Below are positions 16,971 through 25,971 of a DNA stretch of 62,853 nucleotides, piece by piece. Source of the DNA: BB31 sp964582525 (GTDB lineage: Bacteria; Pseudomonadota; Gammaproteobacteria; Beggiatoales; Beggiatoaceae); the NCBI GenBank assembly GCA_964582525.1, contig CAZOSP010000006.1, positions 1 to 62,853 of the forward strand. The letters are read 5' to 3'. The position numbers and the translations under genes are program-made. Each line of letters starts with the position of its first letter. The first letter of the stretch is position 1. The notes beneath the pieces are model-generated. The model was not told the DNA's origin. It saw only the letters and a list, made by a program, of their open reading frames with translations, and made no database searches.

Positions 16971-17099
16971 CCTGTTTTGCGGTGTTGAGGAATAGGCTTG
17001 TTGCTCAGAATATTTGGCGGCAGAAAAACGGCGGCTTGTCGCTGCCATGCCCACTCCGCACAACAAGTCTTCAAAGTCACGCAAAACAGGTTTTTTTTT
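16971..17099 (+). ncRNA. Candidate structured RNA or leader with terminator, directly upstream of cysQ
   Basis: The predicted transcript folds end to end. CCTGTTTTGCG (16971-16981) pairs with CGCAAAACAGG (17080-17090), which is followed by nine T. Inside it, a 10-bp helix forms between 16994-17003 and 17061-17070 (one G-U pair), and a further helix between 17016-17023 and 17042-17051 with a two-base bulge. The T run ends only about 12 bases before the cysQ ATG and just before its AAGGAG. It could be a stand-alone small RNA ending in its own terminator or a cysQ attenuator. It does not resemble 6S, 4.5S, 5S, tmRNA or RNase P RNA that I know. Confidence 0.55.
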
Positions 17100-17111
17100 A
17101 AGGAGCAAACT

Positions 17112-17948
17112 ATGCAAAAACATTACGAGTTATTACTGGACGACGTGATTGCGCTGGCGCAGCAGGCGGCTGAATCAATTCTGCAAGTCTATGAAACCCA
17201 TGACTTTGGCGTACAGGAAAAACTCGATCAATCGCCATTAACCATCGCCGACCAAAAATCCCACCACATTATCGTTGAAGGTTTGCAAAAACTGACCCCG
17301 CAGTATCCCGTCTTATCTGAAGAAGCGACAAACATTGCCTACAGTAAACGCAAACAATGGCACACCTATTGGTTGATTGATCCCTTAGATGGTACTAAAG
17401 AATTTATTAAACGCAATGGCGAATTTACCATTAACATTGCCCTAATTGAAGACCAGCAAGCCGTCTTAGGTGTTGTCTATGTACCTGTTTCTAAAGTGGT
17501 TTATTATGCGGCGCAGGGGGCGGGCGCGTATAAACGCCAACCCAATCAAGCTTCACAAGCCATTCGCGTGCGCCCCTGTCCAGAAAAAACTTTCAAGTTA
17601 GTCGGCAGTCGTTCTCATGCCAACCCCGCCTTGCAGCAATTTATTCAGTGTCTTGGCGAAGACACCGAAGTCACTAGCATCGGCAGTGCCTTAAAAATTT
17701 GCCTCGTTGCCGAAGGCAGCGCGGATATTTATCCGCGCTTAGGCTTAACTTCAGAATGGGATACCGCCGCCGCACAATGCGTTGTAGAACAAGCCGGTGG
17801 GCATTTAACTGCACTCGATCTGCATACTTTGCGCTACAATACTAAAGATTCCTTGCTAAACCCCTATTTTATTGCTTTTTCTGAAGTCAATAATGCGTGG
17901 TCGCGGTGTTTACATCAAGTACGAGAAGAGCTTGAAGAAAATACCTAA
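17112..17948 (+). CDS. cysQ: 3'(2'),5'-bisphosphate nucleotidase
   Basis: CysQ dephosphorylates adenosine 3',5'-bisphosphate (PAP), the by-product of PAPS reduction, to AMP. The 278-residue protein is an inositol-monophosphatase-fold enzyme with the metal motif DPLDGTKEFI, an upstream SEEA metal ligand, and the C-terminal WDTAAAQCVVEQAGG motif. I chose the ATG at 17112 (AAGGAG eight bases before). An earlier in-frame ATG at 16998 falls within the candidate structured leader, and the added residues show no homology. It is followed by a 117-base gap and a zinc-ribbon gene on the same strand. Confidence 0.93.
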   Translation: MQKHYELLLDDVIALAQQAAESILQVYETHDFGVQEKLDQSPLTIADQKSHHIIVEGLQKLTPQYPVLSEEATNIAYSKRKQWHTYWLIDPLDGTKEFIKRNGEFTINIALIEDQQAVLGVVYVPVSKVVYYAAQGAGAYKRQPNQASQAIRVRPCPEKTFKLVGSRSHANPALQQFIQCLGEDTEVTSIGSALKICLVAEGSADIYPRLGLTSEWDTAAAQCVVEQAGGHLTALDLHTLRYNTKDSLLNPYFIAFSEVNNAWSRCLHQVREELEENT

Positions 17949-18065
17949 AGAATCTCATCAAGCGGCTCTCAGATAACTTCGCTGATCAGGAGATGCGTAA
18001 TCCCAAGTTAGGTAGCTGTAGTTTCTGCTTTCTCATTGAACTATGATATGAAAGGATAACGCTTT

Positions 18066-18461
18066 ATGCACGTTGTTTGCCCTAATTCAAACTGCAATGC
18101 TCAATACGACATTGATCTTGCACAGATTCCCAGTGGAAAAAAGGGATTCAAATGCGCTCAATGTGGTGGTTTTGTACCTGTTGACATCAAAGAAAATAGC
18201 GTTGTCAATGGCGATGCCGCGCAGTTAGCACAAGTGTCTGCCACGCCCAAATCTTTGCTCATTATTCTAGTGATTGCATTATTAATGATTGCTGGAGGTG
18301 CCGGCTTTTTCTACTATCAACTACAAATCATTAATCAAGGCGGTTTGTTATTAGAAGAAGAACAATCAGCAAGTATTAGCGATGAACGCCTGATAGAACT
18401 CAAAGAAAAACTGCGCCAACAGCAACGACACAATGCGCAACAGAACGAAGAAAACCAGTAA
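18066..18461 (+). CDS. Zinc-ribbon, single-pass membrane protein (MJ0042-type ribbon)
   Basis: The 131-residue protein begins with a zinc ribbon of the MJ0042 type (CPNSNC near the N-terminus, CAQCGG about residues 35-40). A polar linker and one transmembrane helix (about 60-82, LLIILVIALLMIAGGAGFFYYQL) follow, then a charged tail of about 45 residues with Gln/Glu repeats. The ribbon should face the cytosol. Proteins with this arrangement occur in many gammaproteobacteria without assigned function. A GGATAAC segment precedes the ATG as a weak ribosome-binding site. It is flanked by cysQ and a methyltransferase gene. Confidence 0.7.
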   Translation: MHVVCPNSNCNAQYDIDLAQIPSGKKGFKCAQCGGFVPVDIKENSVVNGDAAQLAQVSATPKSLLIILVIALLMIAGGAGFFYYQLQIINQGGLLLEEEQSASISDERLIELKEKLRQQQRHNAQQNEENQ

Positions 18462-18550
18462 TTTTATCATGGCAGTTGTTTTTTCTAAAACGCTGCATAC
18501 CAATGAATAACCCCCTATTCTAAACACACTGATCAGGAAGATGTCATTTC

Positions 18551-19180
18551 ATGTCACAAGCGCATTTCAATCAAGCGGCTGCCCAATGGGATAGCAAACC
18601 TCAGCGCGTTATGCTAGCCGAAGCCGTGGCACAACGTATCGCCCAGCAAATTCCCTTGCGCCAAGATATGCACGCCATAGATTATGGCTGCGGCACGGGT
18701 TTAGTGTCCCTAGCACTGGCACCGCAACTCGGCAAGGTGCTGGGCATTGACAGTGCCAGCGAAATGCTCAAAGTCATGGAAGACAAAGCCCGCGCCGAAA
18801 AACTGCATAATGTACAAACCCAACTGCTTGATTTAACTCAACAAGCACTACCCGAACAAGCGGTTGATTTGATTGTCAGCAGTATGACTTTGCACCACAT
18901 TGCCGATACCGCGCACATTCTCGCCGCTTTTTTTCAGCATTTACAGCCCAAGGGCTGGCTGGCATTAGCCGATTTAGACCAAGAAGACGGGGGGTTTCAC
19001 CCACCTGATGCACAAGGTGTCATGCACCCAGGCTTCGAGCGCGGAGACTTACAAGCGCAAGCCGAACTTGTCGGCTTTTGCGATGTGCAGTTTAGTACCG
19101 CGCATACCATCCACAAAAGCGAAAACCAGCGCGATTATCCCATTTTTCTGATGACCGCCCGCAAACCGGTGACTGTCTAA
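18551..19180 (+). CDS. Class I SAM-dependent methyltransferase
   Basis: The 209-residue cytosolic protein has the Rossmann SAM-binding signature AIDYGCGTGLVSLALA (motif I), an acidic residue after the second strand (GIDSASEML), and motif IV/post-I region LIVSSMTLHHIAD. The substrate is not apparent. The C-terminal part with HPGFERGDLQAQAELVGF resembles small-molecule methyltransferases of the Methyltransf_11/25 group. It ends two bases before tsaD begins, so the two are probably co-translated. AGGAAG lies upstream of the ATG. Confidence 0.85.
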   Translation: MSQAHFNQAAAQWDSKPQRVMLAEAVAQRIAQQIPLRQDMHAIDYGCGTGLVSLALAPQLGKVLGIDSASEMLKVMEDKARAEKLHNVQTQLLDLTQQALPEQAVDLIVSSMTLHHIADTAHILAAFFQHLQPKGWLALADLDQEDGGFHPPDAQGVMHPGFERGDLQAQAELVGFCDVQFSTAHTIHKSENQRDYPIFLMTARKPVTV

Positions 19181-19182
19181 AC

Positions 19183-20184
19183 ATGCGCGTTCTCGGCATA
19201 GAAACCTCCTGCGACGAAACCGCTGTCGCCGTCTATGACAGCCAGCAAGGTTTGTTAGCGCATCAACTCTACAGCCAAATCAAACTCCATGCGCAATATG
19301 GCGGGGTTGTCCCAGAACTCGCCTCGCGTGACCATATCCGCAAACTTATCCCACTGATTCAACAGGTATTAAACGACAGCAACAGTCAAGGCAAGATCGA
19401 GGGTGTCGCCTATACACAAGGACCCGGTTTAATCGGCGCGTTATTAGTCGGCGCAGCCGTGGGGCGCAGCCTCGCCTGGGGCTGGGGCGTACCCGCTATC
19501 GGCGTACACCACATGGAAGGGCATTTGCTCGCGCCCATGCTCGAAGCCAACCCGCCCGCCTTGCCCTTTCTCGCCCTGCTGGTTTCCGGCGGACACACCC
19601 AACTGGTGCAAGTCAATGACATAGGCGCATACCGATTACTCGGCGAATCGATTGACGATGCCGCTGGCGAAGCCTTTGACAAAACTGCCAAATTACTCGG
19701 CTTAGGTTACCCTGGCGGACCTGCCCTAGCCAAACTCGCCGAACAAGGCAATCCGCAGCGTTTTCAATTCCCGCGTCCCATGACCAACCGCCCCGGCTTA
19801 GATTTCAGCTTCAGCGGCTTAAAAACCTTTGCCCTCAACACCTGGCAACAGTCTGAAAAAGATCACCCCACACAAGCCGACATCGCCTACGCCTTCCAAG
19901 CCGCTGTGATTGACACGCTCGCCATCAAATGTCGCCGTGCTTTACAACAAACCGGCTTAAAACGCCTCGTCATCGCCGGCGGTGTCAGTGCTAATCTGCG
20001 CTTGCGCAACGAGTTAGAACGGCTTGCACAAGAGTGGGGCGTTCAGGTCTATTACCCACGTCTCGAATTTTGCACCGACAACGGGGCGATGATCGCCTAC
20101 GCCGGTGCTTTGCGTTTACAAAACGGACAACAAACGCCACTGGCTTTTCAAGCCACACCGCGTTGGGCGTTGGATAGTTTGTGA
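19183..20184 (+). CDS. tsaD: tRNA N6-threonylcarbamoyladenosine transferase, TsaD
   Basis: TsaD transfers threonylcarbamoyl from TC-AMP to A37 of ANN-decoding tRNAs, with TsaB and TsaE. The 333-residue protein has the family start GIETSCDETAVAVYD, the metal-binding HHMEGH motif, the nucleotide-binding VSGGHTQLV and AGGVSANLRLR motifs and the C-terminal CTDNGAMIAY motif with a metal ligand Asp. Length and motifs are complete. The usual neighbour rpsU is absent. Its 3' end is 40 bases from the convergent zipA gene. Confidence 0.96.
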   Translation: MRVLGIETSCDETAVAVYDSQQGLLAHQLYSQIKLHAQYGGVVPELASRDHIRKLIPLIQQVLNDSNSQGKIEGVAYTQGPGLIGALLVGAAVGRSLAWGWGVPAIGVHHMEGHLLAPMLEANPPALPFLALLVSGGHTQLVQVNDIGAYRLLGESIDDAAGEAFDKTAKLLGLGYPGGPALAKLAEQGNPQRFQFPRPMTNRPGLDFSFSGLKTFALNTWQQSEKDHPTQADIAYAFQAAVIDTLAIKCRRALQQTGLKRLVIAGGVSANLRLRNELERLAQEWGVQVYYPRLEFCTDNGAMIAYAGALRLQNGQQTPLAFQATPRWALDSL

Positions 20185-20224
20185 GCAAGGCATGCAGACC
20201 TCGCATCTAAATCTGATTCAGCTT

Positions 20225-21115
20225 TTATTCTCTTCCCTGTTCAAACTCATCAATACCTTTCCGCATAAAATCAATGAGTGCCGCATCCACTGGGTGTTTA
20301 CGGTCATCCTCTAAGCGACCCTGCAAGAGTTCGGCAAGACGTTGGGTGTAATGCAACATGAGTTCAAAAGCAACTCGCCCGCCTAAAGAACCCGGTAGTT
20401 GTAGAAAAGCAATCAGCCCCGGTGTAGAAAAAACATCTCGCTCATCGGGATTAAAGGTACCCGGCTTGACTAGATTAGCAATACTAAAAATAGGATATTG
20501 GCTGGCTTCTTTTTCTATTCCATAATGATGAAAAATACTCATCTTTCCATATTCTATGCCCAGCTCTTCCATTGCAGCAAATATATCCGTACCTTTGAAA
20601 CCGGCTTCCCGATTTGCACGAATATTAATAGCAATAATTAATTCTTTGGCTTTAGTGATGTTTTTCACAGGCTGCGGGTCTTTTTGCACGGTTTTTACAT
20701 CAGCAGTCTCTTGAGTAGTTTTTTGCGTAGAATGCACAGTTTCATGGTTTTCTTCTATTGCTTCTAGCTGTTCGTTGGCTTTCTGCGTTTCTGCCGCACG
20801 TACTTGTTGCCAATCTGAGTATTCTAGTTCGTCATCATTCTCATCTTTTTCATCTGCGTTCTTGTCTTTTTTAGAGGCAGCTTGATGTTTTTTCTCAAAC
20901 TCTAAAACACTGTGATCGACAATTTCATCATCTCGATATTCTGGACTATCATCAAAATATTGACGATTATATAAATCTTTATCCGATAAATAGATTTCAT
21001 CATCATAACGCCGCTGCCAAAAAAATTTCCACAGCATGAAAAGAATAATAGGCAGAGCGACAATCGCGCTAAACAACCAAGGATGAGATGTCCACCATTG
21101 TTCAATGAATTCCAT
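20225..21115 (-). CDS. zipA: Cell division protein ZipA
   Basis: ZipA anchors FtsZ filaments to the inner membrane during division. The 296-residue protein has an N-terminal transmembrane helix (about 10-28, LFSAIVALPIILFMLWKFFW), a charged, low-complexity linker (about 30-165, Glu/Lys/Asp/Gln-rich) and a C-terminal FtsZ-binding domain. That domain has recognisable segments ELIIAINIRANREAGFKG, GIEYGKMSIFHHY and FSIANLVKPGTFN. The family is restricted to gammaproteobacteria, which supports the taxonomic call. It lies immediately downstream of smc on the same strand, a neighbourhood seen in several gammaproteobacteria. Confidence 0.92.
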   Translation of the reverse strand: MEFIEQWWTSHPWLFSAIVALPIILFMLWKFFWQRRYDDEIYLSDKDLYNRQYFDDSPEYRDDEIVDHSVLEFEKKHQAASKKDKNADEKDENDDELEYSDWQQVRAAETQKANEQLEAIEENHETVHSTQKTTQETADVKTVQKDPQPVKNITKAKELIIAINIRANREAGFKGTDIFAAMEELGIEYGKMSIFHHYGIEKEASQYPIFSIANLVKPGTFNPDERDVFSTPGLIAFLQLPGSLGGRVAFELMLHYTQRLAELLQGRLEDDRKHPVDAALIDFMRKGIDEFEQGRE

Positions 21116-21204
21116 GTTTTACTCCAAGTGTATTGGCTCAGATGAGATGTGTTTGACTGACTCCGGCAACCAGCAACAGCCGTCTCGAAAATAAACGTCT
21201 TCAA

Positions 21205-24200
21205 CTAGGCGGTCGCCATTTCCATCGCCACATCAATATCAACACTGACCGGACGCGACACGCCCGCTTCCTGCATAGTTACGCCCACCAGTTGATCCGC
21301 CATTTCCATCGCAATTTTATTATGCGATATAAAAATGAATTGTACATGCTCAGACATGCTTCTGACGAGATCGCAAAAACGCCCGACATTAGTATCATCC
21401 AGTGGCGCATCGACTTCATCAAGCATACAAAAAGGCGCGGGATTGAGTTCAAAAATAGCAAATACCAAAGCCACCGCGGTTAAAGCCTTTTCGCCGCCGG
21501 ACAATAAATGAATAGTGCTGTTGCGCTTGCCCGGCGGACGCGCCATCACCGCAATACCAGAGGTCAAAATATCATCGCCGGTCAACCGCAAATTAGATTG
21601 CCCGCCACCAAACAAACGCGGAAACATGGCTTGAAAACCCGCATTCACCGTATCTAAAGTTTTTTGTAAAATGCTGCGCGTTTCATTATCAATTTCAGCT
21701 ATCGCTTGTTCTAACATACGCAACGCTTTTTCTAAATCATCGCGCTGACTGCTTAAATATTCTTGGCGGTTTTTTTGTTCTTCATATTCTTCTAGTGCAG
21801 CCAGATTAATAGACCCCAGCCGTAAAATTTTACGTTCTATATCTTCAATGCCTTCCTGCCAAACTTCTTCAGTGGCTTCGGGCGGCATATCTAATAACAG
21901 CTTATCAACTTCATAGCCACCTTCTTTAAGCTGTTCTTCTAAAGTTTGACGCCGCACCAAGTTGCTTTGATGGTCTAATTTACCTTGTTCTAAAGTAGAA
22001 CGAATGTGGGCAATTTGTCCTTCAATGGTGCGCTGCTCTTCTTCCGATTGACGCAATTCTGTTTCTAAGTTTTTCATGCTCTCTTGGGCATTGTGTAATG
22101 TTTCTGTGAGAATTTGTTGATGCTCGGCATGTTCTGCATATTGTGCCTGCCATTCATCTAAAGGTTGTTGTTGTTCTAAATGGCTGCGCAGGCTATGACG
22201 TTTTTCTTGTAAATCGTCAATTTGTAGTTGCAGACGTTCAATACTTTGTTGTAAGCCTGCCATTTCAGTTTGCATGCTTTGTAAACGCGCTTGACTTTGT
22301 TGTAAAGTATCGCGTTTCATTTGCCAATTTTGTCGTGTTTTTTCTACTGTTTCACGTTGTTGTTTTCGCGCTTGTGTGAGGCTTTCTCGTTCTAAGTCAA
22401 AATTTTCTAAATGTTCTTCGGCTTGCAGCAAACGCTCTCGCGCTTCTTCTAATGCGAGAGTATCTTCTTGAATGGCTTCTGTGAGTTCTGAATGTTCGCT
22501 CAATAATTGCCGCGCCCTGACACTCATTTGTTCTAGTTTAGCTGCGTGTCCGCCATGATTGGCTTTGAGTTGTGAAAGCTGCTGTTGGAGTTGATTAATG
22601 TTGTGTTGAATAGCTTGACGCAAGCTTTCTTGTTGCGTCATTTCAGCCGTGCTTTGTTCTAATTGTTGATTTAAGCATTCAATACTTTGCGTAAGTTGTT
22701 TGCTGTCTGTTTGTAGGCGTTGAATGTCTTGTTCACGGGCAAATACGCCGGCGCGTTGATCGCGTTCTTCATTAATACTCAGCCAATTTATCCCTAACCG
22801 CAGTCCTTGGGCAGTAATCACGGATTCATAGGGCGCAAGTTGTGGGCGCAATTGCAGCGCGTCGGCGAGATTATCCGCTACATAGACACCCGCCAGCAGG
22901 CTTTCCACGTCCCAGTGAGCGGTCATTTTATCCACTAAACGCACGGCTTTGTTGTGGCTGAAACTGGCGTGAGAAATCTCCGTTTGGGTCTCCATTAAAT
23001 GGACTTTTGCTTGTGGAAGACTGTCTAAATGACCGAGTAAATCATCGAGTTGCGGCAAGCATAAGGCTTCTAAATAATCCCCTAGCACGGTTTCTACCGC
23101 ACGTTCCCAGCCCGCTTCTACATTGAGTTGTTGGGCTAAACGCGGGGTATCTATGTTTATGTTATGTTCATTCAGCCATTCTTCTAAATCAGAATCGCCT
23201 TTACCTAATGCTGATTCTTGCAAAGCTTCTAAAGAAGCCAAACGCCCTTGAGATTTTTGTAATTGTGATTGTTGTTGATGAAATTGTTGTCTAAGTTGTT
23301 CTTGTTGTTGACGGTTTTCAGTGATTTGATCTTGTATGGTTAATAATTCTGCTTGTTGGGCTTCGAGCTGTAATTCAAACTCAGCAACTTGGCTATTTAA
23401 GCCGCTCAGTTCATGTTCCAGACTGCCCAAATCTAAGTCCCGATTTTCTTCTTCTAGACGCTGTAAGCGTTGGTGATTTTTGACTAAATGGGTTTCTAAA
23501 TTATGAATATGGGTTTTTTCTACTTTAATTTGTTGTGCGGGTTCTGCGGCTTGCTGGTTAAAATGTTCCCAACGTATTTCCAGAACTTGCGATTGATCTT
23601 GCGCTATGTTTAATTGCTCATGCGCGCTATCACAAGCCAATTGTAATTCTTCGCTTTGTTGTTCTAGCGCAAAGCTATCTGTTTGTAAAGCAACTAAACG
23701 TCCTTCATCTGTTTCTAGGGTCTGTTGGGTCTGTTTATAGCTGGTTTCTGCTTGTTCGAGTTCCCATTCAATTTGTTCTTGTTTTTCTTTAGAATGCTCA
23801 ATGCTTTGTTGCAGGCGTTCTAATTCGGATTGATGCGTGTAGTATTCGGTTTGTACTGTATTGAAGTGTGAATTGGCTGCGCTATGCGCTTGACGTTTTT
23901 CTTCATACGTCTGCTCAAGTTCAGCAAGCCGTTGGTTGAGTGCTTGTAAAATCTCGGTTTGTCCGCTAATGCTGGTATTTTGCTGCTCGACAGCGGCATT
24001 ATATTTTTGCCAACGCATTGCCAACAATTGACCTTTTAATAAATGCTCGGCTTCTTTGAGTTGTTTATAACGCTCGGCAGCGCGGACTTGACGTTTCAGT
24101 TTATCGACTTGTTTATCAAGTTCTTGATTAATGTCGCTGAGACGATCTAAGTTTTCTTGCGTGTGCTGCATACGCAATTCTGTTTCTCGGCGTTTTTCTT

Positions 24201-24711
24201 TGTAACGAGAAATACCCGCCGCTTCTTCTAAGAAAATGCGCAATTCATCGGGTTTGGCTTCAATGAAACGCGAAATCATGCCTTGTTCGATAATGGCGTA
24301 GCTGCGCGGTCCTAAACCGGTACCCAAAAAAATACCGGTGATGTCTTTGCGTCGACAGCGCACGCCGTTGAGAAAATAGTGGGATTGGTTGTCGCGCCCT
24401 AGGCGACGTTTGATGGCAATTTCTTCCATGCCGGGGTATTGTGGCAGGGCGGATTCGCTGAATACCAGTTCAATTTCAGCATAATCAGCCGGTTTGCGGT
24501 TGCGTGAGCCATTAAAAATGACATCTGACATGGATGAGCCGCGCAGAGTTTTTGCTGAGCTTTCGCCCATTACCCAGCGTACTGCGTCGATCACATTGGA
24601 TTTGCCGCAGCCGTTGGGTCCGACTACGCCGACGCGGTTGCTGGGGAAAGAGATGGTGGTGGGATCGACAAATGACTTAAACCCGGCGAGTTTAATCTGG
24701 CTTAGACGCAT
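21205..24711 (-). CDS. smc: Chromosome partition protein Smc
   Basis: Smc is the ATPase of the condensin-like complex that compacts and segregates chromosomes with ScpA/ScpB. The protein (1168 residues from the ATG at 24711) has the N-terminal Walker A GPNGCGKSNVID, long coiled coils on both sides of a central hinge (about 500-660), the ABC signature LLSGGEKALTAVAL and the Walker B FCMLDEVDAPLDD. I chose the ATG giving MRLSQIKLAGFKSF, the usual family start. A TTG ten codons upstream directly abuts the lpxA stop and is an alternative. No clear ribosome-binding site is seen for either. Genes for ScpA/B are absent here. Confidence 0.95.
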   Translation of the reverse strand: MRLSQIKLAGFKSFVDPTTISFPSNRVGVVGPNGCGKSNVIDAVRWVMGESSAKTLRGSSMSDVIFNGSRNRKPADYAEIELVFSESALPQYPGMEEIAIKRRLGRDNQSHYFLNGVRCRRKDITGIFLGTGLGPRSYAIIEQGMISRFIEAKPDELRIFLEEAAGISRYKEKRRETELRMQHTQENLDRLSDINQELDKQVDKLKRQVRAAERYKQLKEAEHLLKGQLLAMRWQKYNAAVEQQNTSISGQTEILQALNQRLAELEQTYEEKRQAHSAANSHFNTVQTEYYTHQSELERLQQSIEHSKEKQEQIEWELEQAETSYKQTQQTLETDEGRLVALQTDSFALEQQSEELQLACDSAHEQLNIAQDQSQVLEIRWEHFNQQAAEPAQQIKVEKTHIHNLETHLVKNHQRLQRLEEENRDLDLGSLEHELSGLNSQVAEFELQLEAQQAELLTIQDQITENRQQQEQLRQQFHQQQSQLQKSQGRLASLEALQESALGKGDSDLEEWLNEHNINIDTPRLAQQLNVEAGWERAVETVLGDYLEALCLPQLDDLLGHLDSLPQAKVHLMETQTEISHASFSHNKAVRLVDKMTAHWDVESLLAGVYVADNLADALQLRPQLAPYESVITAQGLRLGINWLSINEERDQRAGVFAREQDIQRLQTDSKQLTQSIECLNQQLEQSTAEMTQQESLRQAIQHNINQLQQQLSQLKANHGGHAAKLEQMSVRARQLLSEHSELTEAIQEDTLALEEARERLLQAEEHLENFDLERESLTQARKQQRETVEKTRQNWQMKRDTLQQSQARLQSMQTEMAGLQQSIERLQLQIDDLQEKRHSLRSHLEQQQPLDEWQAQYAEHAEHQQILTETLHNAQESMKNLETELRQSEEEQRTIEGQIAHIRSTLEQGKLDHQSNLVRRQTLEEQLKEGGYEVDKLLLDMPPEATEEVWQEGIEDIERKILRLGSINLAALEEYEEQKNRQEYLSSQRDDLEKALRMLEQAIAEIDNETRSILQKTLDTVNAGFQAMFPRLFGGGQSNLRLTGDDILTSGIAVMARPPGKRNSTIHLLSGGEKALTAVALVFAIFELNPAPFCMLDEVDAPLDDTNVGRFCDLVRSMSEHVQFIFISHNKIAMEMADQLVGVTMQEAGVSRPVSVDIDVAMEMATA

Positions 24712-24741
24712 AAAGGGTTGACTAACAAAAAACGGCGACAA

Positions 24742-25512
24742 TCAACGTACAATGCCGCGTGTTGATGCTTCCAAGAAGGCGATGAGTTGTGCAACTTCGG
24801 GACAGGTGTCGGCGATGGGTTGTAGGGTTTGTATCGCAATTTTCGTGGTTAAGTTTTGTCGATAGATGATTTTGTAGGCTTTTTTTAAGGTTTCGATGGT
24901 TTCTGTAGAGAAGCCTCGACGCTTTAAGCCTTCGCGGTTTAAGCCGTTTGCGGTTGCACTGTTGCCAGCGACCATGAAAAATGGCGGGACATCCTTAAAC
25001 ACAATGGAGCCTGCGGCAATGAAGCTGTGTGCGCCGACCACGCAGAATTGATGAACGCCAGAGAAGCCGCCGAGAATCGCATAGTCGCCGACCTTGACAT
25101 GTCCGGCAAGTGATGCGCCATTGGCAAAAATGGTGTGATCGGCGATGATGCAGTCGTGCGCAAAATGGGTATAAGCCATGAGCCAGTTGTGGTTGCCGAT
25201 GCGTGTCAGACCGCCGCCTTGTTGTGTGCCGCGACTCATGGTGCAGTATTCACGGATTTCGTTGCCGTCACCGATCTCTAGGTAAGTGCGCTCGCCCGCG
25301 TATTTTTTGTCTTGCGGGGCTTCGCCTAGCGAGGTGAATTGGTAAATGCGGTTGTTGCAGCCAATTTTGGTAGGTCCTTTTATGACCGCATGAGAACCTA
25401 TCCAGGTGTTTGCACCGATTTCAACTTCACCTTCGATCACAGAAAAAGGACCGACTGTGACACTGCTGTCCAGTTGAGCTTTGGGATCAATGATGGCGCG
25501 TGGATCAATCAA
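24742..25512 (-). CDS. lpxA: UDP-N-acetylglucosamine acyltransferase
   Basis: LpxA makes the first lipid A precursor, adding 3-hydroxyacyl from ACP to UDP-GlcNAc. The 256-residue protein is a left-handed beta helix made of hexapeptide repeats (about 1-190) with the catalytic His in MAYTHFAHDC and the GGFSGVHQF segment, plus a C-terminal helical domain. It overlaps fabZ by four bases. The usual downstream lpxB is missing: smc follows instead, so lipid A disaccharide synthase must be encoded elsewhere. Confidence 0.96.
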   Translation of the reverse strand: MIDPRAIIDPKAQLDSSVTVGPFSVIEGEVEIGANTWIGSHAVIKGPTKIGCNNRIYQFTSLGEAPQDKKYAGERTYLEIGDGNEIREYCTMSRGTQQGGGLTRIGNHNWLMAYTHFAHDCIIADHTIFANGASLAGHVKVGDYAILGGFSGVHQFCVVGAHSFIAAGSIVFKDVPPFFMVAGNSATANGLNREGLKRRGFSTETIETLKKAYKIIYRQNLTTKIAIQTLQPIADTCPEVAQLIAFLEASTRGIVR

Positions 25513-25958
25513 GCTGTGACTTTCCGATTAGCACACATGAGTTGAGCAGAGGCGACTATTTTGCCATCTACTTTGGATTCGGCTGCGTATTTCCAAAAGC
25601 CGCGTGTGGTGCGTAACAGTTCAACGCGGATTTCTAGTTGATCGCCGGGTTCTACCGGACGCTTAAATTTGGCATTATCAATACCTGCCAGATAATAGAG
25701 TGAATCATCATCTGGTTGTGCTTGCGCTGTTTTAAATGATAAAACCCCCGTTGCTTGCGCCATAGCTTCTACCACGAGAACACCGGGCATGACTGGACGG
25801 ATGGGAAAATGTCCTTGAAAGAAAGGTTCATTAAAGGATACATTTTTAATTGCCAGCAGATACTCACCTACTTTGTAATCTAATACCTTATCAATTAAAA
25901 GAAAGGGATAACGATGAGGTAAATGTTGCAATATCTCATGTATGTCCATGCTGTTCAT
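25509..25958 (-). CDS. fabZ: 3-hydroxyacyl-ACP dehydratase FabZ
   Basis: FabZ dehydrates 3-hydroxyacyl-ACP in fatty acid elongation. The 149-residue hotdog-fold protein contains LPHRYPFLLIDKV with the catalytic His, GHFPIRPVMPGVLVVEAMAQ with the catalytic Glu region, and the C-terminal AQLMCA. Gene order lpxD-fabZ-lpxA with the four-base overlap to lpxA is the standard one, reflecting the shared 3-hydroxyacyl-ACP pool between lipid A and fatty acids. It is preceded by lpxD with a 13-base gap. Confidence 0.96.
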   Translation of the reverse strand: MNSMDIHEILQHLPHRYPFLLIDKVLDYKVGEYLLAIKNVSFNEPFFQGHFPIRPVMPGVLVVEAMAQATGVLSFKTAQAQPDDDSLYYLAGIDNAKFKRPVEPGDQLEIRVELLRTTRGFWKYAAESKVDGKIVASAQLMCANRKVTA

Positions 25959-25971
25959 TGTGTTATCGTTC

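Noticed and set aside
16971..17099. 6S, 4.5S/SRP or 5S RNA
   Set aside because: The conserved GGAAGGAAGC (SRP), CCCATGCCGAACTC (5S) and 6S bubble sequences are missing.
16998..17111. A longer N-terminus of CysQ
   Set aside because: It falls within the paired leader RNA; the correct ATG at 17112 has AAGGAG before it.
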